64,000 nucleotides of DNA from Cryptomeria japonica (GCF_030272615.1 NC_081413.1:19290285-19354284); one strand, 5' to 3'. Numbered from the stretch's first letter, positions 10,156 to 21,711 are shown. The notes: generated by a model from the sequence alone, not told the origin. Numbers and translations: made by a program.

Positions 10156-11686
10156 TGATAAGTCAATGATGAATAATGAGTACCAAACCAGTACTGAGAC
10201 GGGGGGTGAATCAGTACAGACACAAAAACTTTTCCTGAACCGGTTTGACTGCAAATAGTGAACTTAACTGGCAATCACTAAAACCAGTCAAAACTAGATT
10301 ACTACCGGTTAAGCACAAAGAGACTGTGAAAGACATAAACCAGAAGCACTTATCTTTCCACACAACCTATTCTCTCATTTCCACATTATCCTTGTGCATA
10401 AACATGTAATCTATCATTAGAGATATAATAACTTACTAAATCAGAATGATTCACTGCTTAAATAGGAAATAACAAAGCATCATAGGAAAGAGGCATCACA
10501 CATGACACACATATTTTTCACGTGGAAACCCAACTGAGAAAAACCACGGTGGGGATGAATACCCACAAGATATTTTTGAACTCTTTAGAAGTCTGCTCTA
10601 TTAGGAGCCTAATCCGGTTAAAGACTGTTACAACAGGTTTCGTTAGGAACTAATCCTGTTAGGGATCACTCGATTAAGGGATGGCTAGAATACCCCATTA
10701 AGGGTTAAACCTTGTTAAGGGATACCTTGTTAGAGGATTTTATGAACTCAATGCCTTTAAGTCACCCTGTTAAAGGATTTACAGCAAGCTGGTTAAAGAT
10801 ACCCTGTTAAGGGATTTTCCAACTGTTGAAGTGATTAGAGATCAACAGGTATTACAACAATCTAGTAATAGCACTCAATGCCAATGCAGAATCACTTTAG
10901 TTCCTTCTTTCTGCATACACACTTTGTAGGTATCACTCCTCTTATTTGGTCTAGCAAGAATCGTGTATCTTTGCATTTAGATACACACACAACATTTGCC
11001 AACAACTTCAACATGAATAACAACATTGACCTTATAGGAAATAGATAGGTTGGTAGCATAAACCCTAAACCCTGGACATTTAGGTTAAGAAAATCAATCG
11101 GTTCAATCCTGACCATTGAACACTTTGCATTTGAATACAATGGTCTTGAACAGATCTCAAGACATTCTCCATCATTCATTCTTTACCATTTCTTGGAGGC
11201 GATAACCCATTATGCATTCTTCACCATTTGCAGGGGCTTCGTACATTCCCGAGGTAGATAGGAACAATCCCCTTCATGCAAGATCCTTCACACACACAAG
11301 GTTGACATGACAACACGATTTGATCTCCATTACAATGCTAACTCATCACACAATGCCATTAGTTGAATCACACAAGCTCGAAACACTTCAACTAGAAACC
11401 CTGAGGTTGGAACTACCAACCGATAGTCATACCATATTAAACCTTGATAGAGAACATTCCATATACTAGTTCATTTTGACAAATGTACCACTTCACCTTT
11501 TGCACCTATACCGGTTGATAACATATACCGATTCACTTTGCCAGTTGCTTAACTTCAATAAACTAGTTCACTCTTCAGCATATTGCCAGTTCACTCTTCA
11601 GCATATTACCAGTTTTGTCTTTAGCATATTGACATCAATGACAACACAATATCATCACGTCAACATGTTCTGCACATATGCCAACA
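10156..11686 (-). repeat. Cop-1 3' LTR
   Basis: 1531 bp; + strand starts TGATAAGTCAATG and ends ATGCCAACA. It contains scattered GTTAAGGGAT-like motifs (about 10600-10830) and three diverged copies of a 26-bp unit (about 11555-11632). Confidence 0.92.
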
Positions 11687-11701
11687 ATCTCCCCCTTTGG
11701 C
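11687..11701 (-). promoter_or_regulatory. Cop-1 polypurine tract
   Basis: The minus strand reads GCCAAAGGGGGAGAT and abuts the TGTTGGCATATG start of the 3' LTR. Cop-2 has nearly the same tract at 49082-49096. Confidence 0.85.
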
Positions 11702-11959
11702 ATTGATGGCAATATACAAAGATATCTCTCTTTCTGCATCACATCTTCTCCTTAATACTGTAGGTATCTTCTCCGCTTCACATCTTCTCCCCCTTTGACA
11801 ACAATGCCAAAGTGGAGGCATGAGCTTCCCTGTTCCACTATACTGCTCCCCCTGAGGAGTAGCATCCTTCAACACATCAATCTTGAAAAAGATATGGAAG
11901 AGTAAGATCTGACTGATGTGGAGCACAAACCTTTATTTTGCATCTTGAAGGGGCAGGAG

Positions 11960-12519
11960 CCCTAATTCACCTCTCAGATAGGTAAAGGTAGCCTTCGATA
12001 GAGGCTTGGTGAATATGTCTGCTAACTACTCCTTACTGGAAACATGTTCCAATACAACCTCTTTATTCTGAACCTTTTCCCTCAAGAAATGGTACTTGAG
12101 TTTAAAGTGCTTGGTTCTGGCATGTAAAATTGGATTCTTGGAAATGTTAATTGCACTTGTATTGTCACAAAATATACTTACCAGTTCAGATACAAGAACT
12201 TTGAAGCCATTCAATATGTATGCTTCATCCAAATAGTCTGGGTGTAGTTCATAAAAGCTACAACATACTCTACTTCTGCTATAGACTGAGAGATACAACT
12301 CTGCTTTTTACTCATCTATGAGACCAATCTACCACCAAGAAAAAATGCACCACCGGTTGTGCTCTTTTGGTCATCCACATTACCAGTTCAATTAGCATCT
12401 GTGAACACTTTCAGGTCAAAATCATCATTGTATGGATACCATAATCCATAGTCAATAGTTCCCTTCAAATATCTAAGAATCCGCTTGACTGCTACCAAGT
12501 GGGATTCTCTTGGGATTTT
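11960..12519 (-). pseudogene. Cop-1 RNase H
   Basis: Removes RNA from the RNA:DNA hybrid during cDNA synthesis. The clear motif is IFCDNTSAINISKNPILHAR and then KYHFLREKV, VLEHVSSKE (12026-12298). The rest of the domain toward the RT (12300-12519) is readable only through stops. Nothing after the VSSKE motif is in a clean frame; the usual ADIFTKPL ending is broken. Confidence 0.8.
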
Positions 12520-13374
12520 CTAAAGTCGAGCGGTAATCCCCACTGCATGTGCAATGTTCAGTCTGCTATGCTCTAAATAATGCAACATACCAATCATTGA
12601 TTGGTATTCCTTCCCATTTATCAGTGCTAAGTCATCCTCTTTTGATAGTTTACAACCGGTCACCATTGGTGTACCAACCGGTTTGCTGTCTTCCATCCCA
12701 AAGGTCTTCGAAACCTCTTTGACATACTTGGACTGAGTAATAAAGATTCCATCTTTCATTTGCTGAATCTACAGTCTAATGAAGAACTTAATCTCCCCTA
12801 TGAGTGACATCTCAAATTCCTTCTCCATCTCATCTACAAAGTCATGACTCATCTTGTCATCTCCACCAAAGATTATGTCATCAATAAATACTTCAGAGAT
12901 CACAATCTAATCTCCTTCTGATTTCAAGTAGATATTGCTATCTTCACTTGTTCTTTCAAATCCAATCTTTACAAGATGGGAGCGCAAGCATTCATACCAT
13001 TCTCTAGGTGCTTGCTTCAATCCATACAAGGCTTTATGTAGCCTACACACCATGTCACTATCTTCTGATAGGGAAAACCCATCTGGTTTCTCTATATACA
13101 CCTCCTCTTCAAGTATTCCATTTAGAAATGCAGATTTCACATCCATTTGGTATACCTTGAATCCTTTAAAAGCTACATATGCAAGAAGCATACGAACTCC
13201 TTCCAATCTTTCTACTGGAGCAAATGTTTCTCCATAGTCTTCTCCTTCTTCTTGGGCATATCCTTTGCATACTAGTCTTGTTTTGTTCCTTACCAATGTG
13301 CCATCCTCATTCAGCTTGTTTCTGAAAACCCATTTGGTTCCAATGACATTTTTATGCTTTGGTTTGGGTACCAA
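12520..13374 (-). pseudogene. Cop-1 reverse transcriptase
   Basis: Copia RT. The opening blocks are [28 protein letters not shown]-like text and [20 protein letters not shown] (12907-13374). After a stop the catalytic box reads FIDDIIF (about 12873-12887), a variant of YVDD. The thumb portion (12520-12759) holds [20 protein letters not shown]. At least two stops interrupt the frame, at about 12904 and 12770. Both catalytic Asp of the box remain. Confidence 0.88.
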
Positions 13375-13946
13375 AGGCCATATACCATTCTTCTCTATCT
13401 AGTCAAGTTCCTCTTCCATTACCTTGATCCAATCTTCATCTTTATGTGCCTCTTTGAAAGATTTAGGCTCAAATTCAAAGATCATACATGAGCTTTCTTT
13501 GACCTTTCTTCTTGTAAGAATTCCTACATCTTTGTCTCCTATGTTTTGCTTTGGATCATGATTGAGTTTGACATACCTAGGTATATTCTTAACAGGTTCT
13601 TCTTGCTTTTCTTCTTCATCCTTATCTTCATCAGGATCAACATCTACCAGGTAGGAGCACAGTTATTGGTACTGGGTAGATTTACAACTGGTTCCCAGAA
13701 GGTTACTATTGGTTCATCTCCTACATGCTCACTGCCAGTTTCTTCAGGTTTCTCAAAGTTTTCATCAATCCTAACATTGATGCTTTCAATGATTCTCTGA
13801 GTCCTACTATTGAAACATTTGAGAGCTTTACTCTTGGTGGAGTATCCTAGGAATATTCCCTCATCACATTTTGCATCGAACTTACTTTGATGTTCACTTC
13901 TCTTGATATAACATTTTCTACCAAATACTCTAAAGTAGCTTACCAC
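13375..13946 (-). pseudogene. Cop-1 integrase C-terminal region and IN-RT linker
   Basis: 13644-13946 encodes FRVFGRKCYIKR and then DEGIFLGYSTKSKALKCFN, the conserved copia post-integrase block. The remainder toward the RT is an acidic linker with stops, ending in a recognisable EAHKDEDWIKVMEEEL-like text just before the RT. Confidence 0.8.
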
Positions 13947-14380
13947 TGGTGTCTTACCGGTCCAGTACTAATAAGGAGTCTTATTCTTTCCTTTCTTGAT
14001 GAGTACCCAGTTCATTGTGTAGACTGTAGTGCTCACCGCTTCTCTCCAAAAGGTGTGAGCAACCTTTCCTTGGATCAACATAGTTATAGCCACTTCAACC
14101 ATAGTCCAATTGTTCCTCTTTGCTAAGACATTCTGCTGTGGAGTCCAAAGGGTAGACAATTGCCTGTTGATGCCATTCTGAATTCACCGGAAGTGAATTT
14201 CCCTCCTTGATCAGTTCTAAGGCATTTGATTCTTCTATTGCTTTCCTTTTCTACCAGTGCTTTGAAAGCTTTAAACTTTCCAAAGGCTTCTAACTTGTCC
14301 TTCAAGAATGTGACCCACATCATTCTTGAGCAATCATCTGTAAGAATCATAAAATACCTATCTCCCTACACACTCCTGGT
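13947..14380 (-). pseudogene. Cop-1 integrase core
   Basis: Catalytic core in two overlapping frames. 14123-14350 has DDCSRMMWVTFLKDK and CLRTDQGGKFTSGEF (second catalytic Asp). 13968-14159 has TPQQNVLAKRNN and TFWREAVSTTVYTMN. A frameshift at about 14150-14170 separates them. The catalytic Glu position reads LAKRNN where copia elements have AERKN, so the acidic residue appears to be lost. Confidence 0.82.
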
Positions 14381-15022
14381 TTTCATAGGACCGCACAAAT
14401 CAGTATGCACAAGTTCAAGTAAATTGTCTGCAGTGAAAGATTTACCTTTGAAAGTTGAGGAAGACATTTTCCCCAGTTGACACTCTCTGCACAAAGGATT
14501 TTCTAGTTTTCTCAGCACCGACAATCCTCTAACTACCTTGATCTTACTGGCCTTCACAATATTGTCAAAGTTTACATTGTAGAGTCTCCTATGCCATATC
14601 GAACTGTCTTCAAACTTAGCCATAAGACATGTAATGACATTAGCATTTAACTGAAATAGGTTACTTTTGGTTTGCATACCGGTAGCCATCAGTTCACCAC
14701 TCTTTCCTTTGATTTTGCACACTCCATTTTCTAATTCCAGAGTGAGTCCATTATTATTCAGTTGAGCAACACTCAAAAGGTTGTGCCTTAGACATTCTAC
14801 CCAATACACATTGTCAACACTACTTCTTCCATTCTGAGAGATGGACCCTTTGCCTTTTACCATACATGGTGCATCATTACCAAAACGAACCAAACCACCA
14901 TCATACTCTTCCAGAGAAAGAAACTTACTCTGGTCACCAATCATATGGTGAGAACAACCACTGTCAATAATCCACTCATTGGAATTGTCAAAGTGAGAGA
15001 CAAGAGCCTTCTTGTCTGACAC
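14366..15022 (-). pseudogene. Cop-1 protease and integrase N-terminus
   Basis: Opens with WIIDSGCSHHMIGD, the copia aspartic-protease active site (DSG). NLLSVAQLNNNGL follows, then the integrase zinc region (WHRRLYNVNFDNI, CRECQLGKM) and LVHTDLCGPMK with the first catalytic Asp. The second His of the zinc finger appears replaced (LYNVNF against GHVNF-type text elsewhere). 218 residues are uninterrupted, one of the better preserved pieces. Confidence 0.87.
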
Positions 15023-16069
15023 AATTTTCCTTGACTGCTACAAATACAATATCCTCATTTTCTTCATCTTCTGATTCCTTATCAGTGACACCTTCATCAA
15101 CATCTACAAAATCGTTTCTCTAGTTTCCTCCTTTGAACTTCTTGAACTTTTTTGGTTTGTCCTTGCTATCACCATTTGGACAGTTTACAATAATGTGTCC
15201 TATCTGGTTACAAGAAAAGCATATCAAAGGGAGCTTACCTCTGTATTTACCGGTTCCCTTAGGAATTCTCTTGGCAAGAAGGGATTCAAATTCCATCAGG
15301 GTCTCCTCATCATCCATTTATCTGCTCTATCTTGGTTCACCACTGATACTAGCTTCTTTGCCTTTTCTAGATGGAGCAGCAGATGCTCTAAAGGCCGATT
15401 CAGTCTTCTGAACACTGCCATCAAAACTATTTAGCTCATAGGTTGTCAACTTTGCAATGATGGAGTCTAGGGATACCTTAGTTTTGTCTATTGACCTCAA
15501 CTCCTGAATAGCAGCAACCCTTATTGCATAGATCAGTAATAAGGATCTCAAGACTTTGCTAACAACAGTAGAATCTTCCATTTTACCACCTGCACTCTTG
15601 ATATCTCCAACAACCATTTTGATTCTTATTCCATATTGTTGAATGGTCTCTCCTTCAACCATCCGCATGTCTTCAAACTTTCCTCTAAGGCTTTCTTCCT
15701 TAGCTTGTTTTACATGCTCATCACTGCCATAGATATTCTCAAGAGTATCCCATACTTCTTTGGGATTTTCTTTATCCTGGACATCAATAAACTCAATGTC
15801 AGATAAGATGCTGATTAGGGCTTCCATGAATTGTCCATTCTCCTGGATCTCTCTCTTTCGTTCATCGATGAGAGTACCAGTAGGAATAACATAAGCATTC
15901 TCAACATAGCTCTAATGTTGAGCACCCATGCTTCTGATATATATCTTCATTATGTCCTTCCATATTTTGAGATTATCTCTGTTGAACTTTGGACCTTCCC
16001 TCTTCATAATTACAATAGGATATTTCCCTCAAGCGGTTAGGCTTATAACACACAGAGGACCTAGAGGAA
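15023..16069 (-). pseudogene. Cop-1 gag
   Basis: Capsid/nucleocapsid precursor. 15327-15827 holds the UBN2-type gag domain (ENPKEVWDTLENIYGSDEHV, then LRGKFEDMRMVEGETI). 15120-15317 holds an intact CCHC zinc knuckle, CFSCNQIGHIIVNC, with a basic KPKKFKKFKGGN tail. A stop separates the two pieces, and another lies before 15827. The N-terminus is expected near 16040, but stops obscure it. Confidence 0.87.
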
Positions 16070-16081
16070 GCTCTGATGCCA
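16070..16081 (-). promoter_or_regulatory. Cop-1 primer-binding site
   Basis: The minus strand reads TGGCATCAGAGC, two bases inside the 5' LTR. This is the tRNA-iMet site TGGTATCAGAGC with one T-to-C difference. Confidence 0.8.
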
Positions 16082-16083
16082 AT

Positions 16084-17599
16084 TGATAAGTCAATAATGA
16101 ATAGTGAGTACCAAACTGGTACTGAGAGGGGGGGGCTGAATAAATACAGACACAAAAACTTTTCTTGAATCGGTTTGACTGCAAATAGTGAACTTAACTG
16201 ACAATCACTAACACCGGTCAGAACCAGATTACTACCGGTTAAGCACAAAGAGACTGTGAAAGAAATAAGCCATAAACACTTATCTTTCCACACAACCTAT
16301 TCTCTCATTTCCACATTATCCTTGTGCATAAACAAGTAATCTATCATCAAAGATATAGTAACTTATTAAATCAGCATGATTCACCGCTTAAACAGGAAAT
16401 AAAAAAGCATCACACATGACACACATATTTTTCACGTGGAAACCTAACTAGGAAAACCATGGTGGGGATGAATACCCACAATCTATTTTTGAACTCTTTA
16501 GAAGTCTGCTCTATTAGGAGCCTAGTCTGGTTAAAGACTGTTACAACAGGTTCTGTTAGGAATTGATCCTATTAGGGATCACCCGGTTAAGGAATGGCTA
16601 GAATACCCAGTTAAGAGTTAAACCTTGTTAAGGGTTACCTTGTTAGAGGATTTTATGAACTCAATGCCTTTGAGTCATACTATTAAAGGATTTACAACAA
16701 TCTAGTTAAAGCTACCCTATTAAGAGATTTTCCAACTGTTGAAGTGATTAGAGATCAATAGGTATTACAATGATCTAGTAATAGCACTCAATGCCAATGC
16801 AGACCCGCTTTAGTTCCTTCCTTCTGCATACACACTCTGCAGGTATCACTCCTCTTATCTGGTTAGGCAAGAATTACGTATCTTTGCACTTAGATACACA
16901 CACAACATTTGCCAACAAGTTCAACATGAAAAATAACATCGACCTTATAGGAAATAGATAGGTCGGTAGCATAAACCCTAAACCATAGACATTTAGGTTG
17001 AGAAAATCAGTCGGTTCAACCCTGACCATTGAACACTTTGCATTTGAATACAACGGTCTTGAATAGATCTCAAGACATTCTCCATCGTTCGTTCTTCACC
17101 ATTTCTTGGAGGCAATAACCCATTACGCATTCTTCACCATTTGCAGGGGCTTCACACATTCCTGAGGTAGATAGGAACAATCCCCTTCATGCAAGATCCT
17201 TCACGCGCATGAGGTTGATGTGGCAACACGATCTGATCTCCGTTACATTGCTAACTCATCACACAATTCCATCGGTTGAATCGCACAGGCTCGAAACACT
17301 TCAACCAGAAACCTTGAGGCTGGAACTACCAACCGGTAGTCATACCATGTTAAACCTTGATAGAGAACATTCCATATATCGGTTCATTTGGACAAACATA
17401 CCGCTTCACCTTTTGCACCTATAGTGGTTCATAACATATACCGGTTCACTTTTCCAATTGCTTAACTTCAATAAACCGGTTCACTCTTCAACATATTGCC
17501 GGTTCACTCTTCAGCATATTACCGGTTCTCTCTTCATCATATTGACATCAATGACAACACAATATCATCATGTCAACATGTTCTGCACATATGCCAACA
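16084..17599 (-). repeat. Cop-1 5' LTR
   Basis: 1516 bp; + strand starts TGATAAGTCAATA and ends ATGCCAACA, followed by the TSD ATAGG. It retains more CCGG sites than the 3' copy. Three tandem copies of a 26-bp CCGGTTCACTCTTCA-type unit lie at about 17478-17555. Confidence 0.92.
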
Positions 17600-17604
17600 A
17601 TAGG

Positions 17605-17888
17605 TGATCAAGCGACTTTACAACCATAATCTGTTCTTTGTTGAGCTCTTGTACACTATAAAATCTGAGAGCAAATATATCAAGCTTGATCAATGGAGAT
17701 AGGAGAAAACAGATATCAAACCATACTTGGCATGTGAATGGTATTATTGTTTAATTTTTTTATTTGCATGTTCTTAGGTTTCTTCATTGTTGTATGGTGA
17801 ATGTTTTTGTTTTAGATCTAGGGTTTTGTTGTGGTTGGATCTTTGTGGTTTTGCAATAGTTTCTCATCATGATTTTTCACCTCACACA
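17605..17888 (+). repeat. Solo LTR, third segment
   Basis: Last part of the split solo LTR, ending CACCTCACACA and followed by its TSD ATTAC. No coding signal. Confidence 0.65.
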
Positions 17889-17893
17889 ATTAC

Positions 17894-19269
17894 TACCCGT
17901 AAACCTAATACTTTTTTTGTCCCCTACTTGTAAGGTCAATTTTGTGGATTCAAGTGATGACAAGGATAAATTATATGTTCCCTCAAAAATTAAGAGGATT
18001 GTTTGAAATTCTTACAATTAGTTTATTCTATAATACACTCTCCCCTAATCATAATGTGAAGGAGGAGAAGAACAATGCTAAGTATTAGTATTGTTGAAGA
18101 GAGATAAGGCTCATATCAAAGAGATAAGGACATATATAAGAATATCCTCTAGAGGTGTAATAAAGAGTAGAGAAATGATCTAGAGTTCAAAGGGATTAAA
18201 ATCAAACTATTGCTGGTTGTAAAGATAATTAAAGAAATGTGTTCACTAAAATTAACCAAATATATTTTTCTTGCATTACTTACTATTTCAACCACAACAT
18301 TATTAATGTCATGTAAAAAAAATGGTCTTACTAAAAAGAAAGGTAAAGAATTGAAGGATTCAATTGTTAATGTTCTTATGTTGAGCAACCAATACTTGGA
18401 TAACACTACTTATAGCATGAAGATCTTCAAGGATAATATATGTAGATCCAAAGAAATAAGGAGAAGAAAAAGTTGTTGCGTGTGAGTCTAGTAAAAAACT
18501 TGACCTTCTCAAGGATTCTCTACATTATCTTTCTATGGAAAGGGAGGTAGCTCTCAATATTTACAAGTTGGGATATTCTACCTTTGGTTATCTTCCTTTT
18601 TGTGGTATTGGTGGTTGGTTTTGTTCTTTGAGCTATGGTATGCTATTGGTTTTGTGTTGTTAATATTTTTCCTCTTTTACAATTTGTTTATGTAATGGTC
18701 TCTTTTGGTCTATTATCCTTTTTGGTAGTACTTATTTTGACTCATTCATTTGGCTTTTGTAAGGGAAGGGACATTTACTTTCCCCTTTACTTAATAAAAC
18801 GACCTTAGATAAATGAGTTTCCATAGAAATTAGAATGTACAAAGTACACATTTAAAAATAAAAAAGAAACGGGGAGTGACTTAGGTTTGTGTATTATTTG
18901 ATTCCATTATTCTTAATTATTTTGTTAAACAATCCAAACTATGTGATGCTATAACATACTATTAACTCACTTATGCATTTCTCTAGGTCAATTATATGTG
19001 CATGTATAATGATCTATATTATTTTCAAAGTGAGTCATACTCACTAAATCAACCTCTACATTGAAAATAATTTGTGAGGTTCTATTCATCTAAAACCAAC
19101 TAACCTTACTTTTCCTCTTATAATATAAATGTTTAAAAAATACAATTTTGATGAGCACTTTTAGGGAGTTTTCTAGGAGTAGATCTTCTCTTCTAATAAA
19201 ATATCTAGGACCCAAATTCATGGTTTATAAAAAGTGTCAAATATAGATAGTGTTTATAAAAGATGCCTA

Positions 19270-19271
<2 letters not shown>
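17894..19271. other. Unassigned DNA between solo LTR and Chr-1
   Basis: About 1.4 kb with no LTR, PBS or retroelement protein motif that I recognise. A small frame at 18210-18485 continues past its stop as readable text (KKLDLLKDSLHYLSME). A run ending TTACTTAATAAAACGACC at 18785-18805 looks like a transcript or LINE 3' end, but there is no clear poly(A) tail. It could be old host DNA or a decayed non-LTR element. Confidence 0.5.
18210..18485 (+). CDS. Small orphan reading frame, doubtful
   Basis: 91 codons. The N-terminal third has a hydrophobic stretch (YIFLALLTISTTTLLM) that could be a membrane segment or lipoprotein-like leader. The rest is Lys-rich with no motif I recognise. Same-frame text goes on after the stop at 18483. 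The codon pattern is AT-driven and there is no homologue in the window. It may be a remnant of a longer gene or chance. Confidence 0.2.
   Translation: MLVVKIIKEMCSLKLTKYIFLALLTISTTTLLMSCKKNGLTKKKGKELKDSIVNVLMLSNQYLDNTTYSMKIFKDNICRSKEIRRRKSCCV

Positions 19272-19302
<31 letters not shown>
19272..19302. repeat. TA microsatellite, left of Chr-1
   Basis: A pure (TA)n run of about 30 bp that ends at the Chr-1 LTR. The last five bases, TATAT, are the target duplicated by Chr-1; the repeat continues at 26956. Confidence 0.9.
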
Positions 19303-19304
<2 letters not shown>

Positions 19305-20798
19305 ATGTAGAGGCCTACCCAAACTCCTAATGAAAATCTCAATTAAGGTTAGGCTAGTGACCCTCTAACTACACACAAGGGTCCTACAAGGAAGGAATCT
19401 ACACCTTGGATGAAACTTCACACACATTCACTATGCTTAGGCCTACTCAAGATGAGTAAAAGGCCTCAACTCCTCAAACATGCTTTACCGGTGACCTCTA
19501 CTCCTTGATATTTTAAAGTTGGCCAAAACATGTCATCTAAAGACTTTTCAAACTCTGATTTTTCTTTAGGGCACCAATTCCACATACCTCCTTTGTAAAC
19601 CTACCCCCTCAGCTTATAGCCCTATCTGACGATAGAAAGGACCTTAGCTCAAAAATGTTCCACACACCTATACAAAAAATTTAGCATTTCATACACCCTT
19701 TTGGAAGTTGTATTGATCCCCAAAAAGGTTTGGCCAGATCTATAGATTCCAGGTCCATTCCCTTCAGAGGGTAAGAGACCTAATAGGGGCAATTAGCCCT
19801 AGTTTTCAAAGCAACTACCTCTAATAGTACACCAAATGGAAAATAAACTCTATGGGTATGTGGGGGGTAGCTAGAAACCTCTAATTTCAGGGTTACATGC
19901 CTAGAATCCACCGCTATGACAACTTATGATGACTATCCTAAAACTTGTCCTATGTAGTCACATAGAGATGCCTACCTAATCTTGCTCTTTTCTTCACACA
20001 ACAAAGTTTAACCTACTACACACAATGAAAACACTAAATTATAGAGGCTTATCTTTCATCCCTCCAAAGGAAGAGTCTTATAATGGGCTGGAGTGCAAGA
20101 TAAGGCCATTTTTGTTCAAAACCCTTTTCAAACCCTTAATTTTTGGGTTATAGTTAGAAGAATGGAGGGTTCTCTCTACTCTATAATATTCAAGACCTTA
20201 TACCTCCACCAAAATAAATCTATTTCATCTCCCTATCTACTCCATGGATGGTGGGATCTAGATCAATCTGTACAAGCACGTACAACTCCTGCAAACTCAG
20301 AATTTATGGGAAAACTATAGTATTTTGTGTATTATTGATTCTCAAACTCCAATTACAACATCAAAAACCTTGGTAATCAATCCCACAAGGATTATAAAAA
20401 TCTCAAATGGTTTCCCACCAAATTTGGAGTAGGTTGGAGCCGTTGAAAGGCTTCTCCCAACAGATTTACAAAAAGTTGCACTTTTGCACAAAAAGTTGCA
20501 TTTTTGCAATTTTGCACCAAAAGTTTTCATACTCTCTAAGGTTGGGATCCACATACATGGACCAACCAAACACATATAAAAAATTTCTAAAACCTATCAA
20601 ACACAAATTTAGACCATCTATTACCCTTTTTTACCATATTGTCCCAATTGTCTTCTCAAATTGCCTAATTGGTGACATGGGCTTACATGGTGGGGTTTAT
20701 TGCATACATGAAACACAAAAAATACTAAGACACCCTAATGATCCTATTATTCATCCTTATGGTCATGAATATCTTGTTGATGAGGTGCTCCTATGCCA
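19303..20798 (-). repeat. Chr-1 3' LTR
   Basis: 1496 bp; + strand starts TGATGTAGAGGCC and ends TGCTCCTATGCCA. It pairs with 25468-26955. Reading frames inside it (for example 20407-20964, +) are accidental: they run through the LTR into antisense integrase sequence. Confidence 0.9.
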
Positions 20799-20839
20799 TA
20801 CTCACCAGGAGAAGAGATCTCAAGCCCACTTGAGATCAA

Positions 20840-21711
20840 AGTTTGTAAATCTGCACCATGATTGGATATTTGCTCACTTGTTATCGAAACTACCTCAGAA
20901 TCTGGTTTATCTTGCCAAGACACCAAGTACTCAAGGTACTACTTGTTACTTTTCTTCTTTGTGACTCTAGTGTCTAATACTTTGCTCAGCTTAGGTGATT
21001 CCTGCCTTGGAATGTCATTGTCTGTTGCAACTTGCATTGGTTCCTCTTCTTCATTGTCAGTACCTTTGAAAAGTGTAAGATTACACACATTAAAAATAGG
21101 TGATAATTGAAGATTAGGAGGAAGTTGGATCTCATAGGCATTTTGTCCACACTTATTCACTATCTGACTTGGTCCAATCTTCCTCTGTATGAGTTTGGTG
21201 TATTTTCCTTTTGGGAGTCTTTCCTTCTTCAAATGTACCCATACCAAATCCCCAACATTAAACTGTAAATCTCTCTTCTTCTCATCAGCATGAGTCTTAT
21301 ACTTCACTAGAGATTGTTGGAGATGAGACTTGACTTGGTCATGCACCTCTCTTATGGCTAATGCAAAAGCTTCACCATTTGCACTAATGGCTTCTTCTTT
21401 GAGTAAATCTCTTAACTCCAACACTTCCCTTAGGTGGATGCCATAAACAATCTGGAAAGGAGATTTTCTAGTACTCCTATTTGTGGTGTCATTGTATGAT
21501 AATTTTGCATGTGATAAAATGTTATCCCACTTCTCTCCATGTTGCCTTGTCAAACACCTTAGTAGGTCTCCCAATGACCTACTGACAACTTCAGTTTACC
21601 CATCCGTTTGAGGATGGTAGGCTAATGAGAAAGATAGGTTAGTCCCCAAATTCTTCCAAAGATTCCTCCAAAAGTGACCTATGAATTTCACATCTTTGTC
21701 TGAAATAATGT
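20840..21711 (-). pseudogene. Chr-1 integrase C-terminal half and chromodomain
   Basis: 21575-21700 holds the rest of the catalytic core through a stop (AYHPQTDG then stop then TEV, about 21597). 20939-21574 continues with LLRCLTRQHGEKWD, FNVGDLVWVHLKKERLPKG and a GPY/F-type block, then LSPIFNVCNL. After a stop at 20939 the text YLEYLVSWQDKPDSE is a chromodomain motif, the module that in chromoviruses binds modified histones and steers integration. The end runs to about 20840, where homology fades. Confidence 0.87.

Larger units (their letters stand above)
10156..17599 (-). mobile_element. Cop-1: complete-ended Ty1/copia element
   Basis: LTRs 10156-11686 and 16084-17599, perfect TSD ATAGG (10151-10155 and 17600-17604). 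On the minus strand the order is gag, protease, integrase, RT, RNase H, which is the copia order. PBS and PPT are both visible. All domains are present but the frame is broken many times. The LTR copies differ mainly at C-to-T and G-to-A positions (for example ACCGGTT in one against ACCAGTT or ACTAGTT in the other), as expected for decay of methylated cytosines. Protein sequence resembles Cop-2 clearly and Cop-3 only distantly. Confidence 0.93.
22..17888 (+). mobile_element. Solo LTR of a Tat-like Ty3/gypsy element, split by two later insertions
   Basis: The LTR starts TGTAGACACCTAAAA at 22 and ends CACCTCACACA at 17888. It is flanked by a perfect 5-bp duplication, ATTAC (17-21 and 17889-17893). 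The pieces are 22-267, 9923-10155 and 17605-17888, about 760 bp once Tat-1, Cop-1 and their duplicated targets are removed. The first bases match the start of the Tat-1 and Tat-2 LTRs read in coding orientation (TGTATACACC and TGTCTACACC), and the end resembles the CACACACACA end of the Tat-3 LTR. No internal region and no partner LTR are present, so it is read as a solo LTR left by recombination between two LTRs. It is older than both insertions it contains. Confidence 0.75.

Noticed and set aside
20407-20964. 185-codon frame on the + strand
   Set aside because: It runs through the Chr-1 LTR into antisense integrase sequence; the LTR part occurs in both LTR copies and has no domain.
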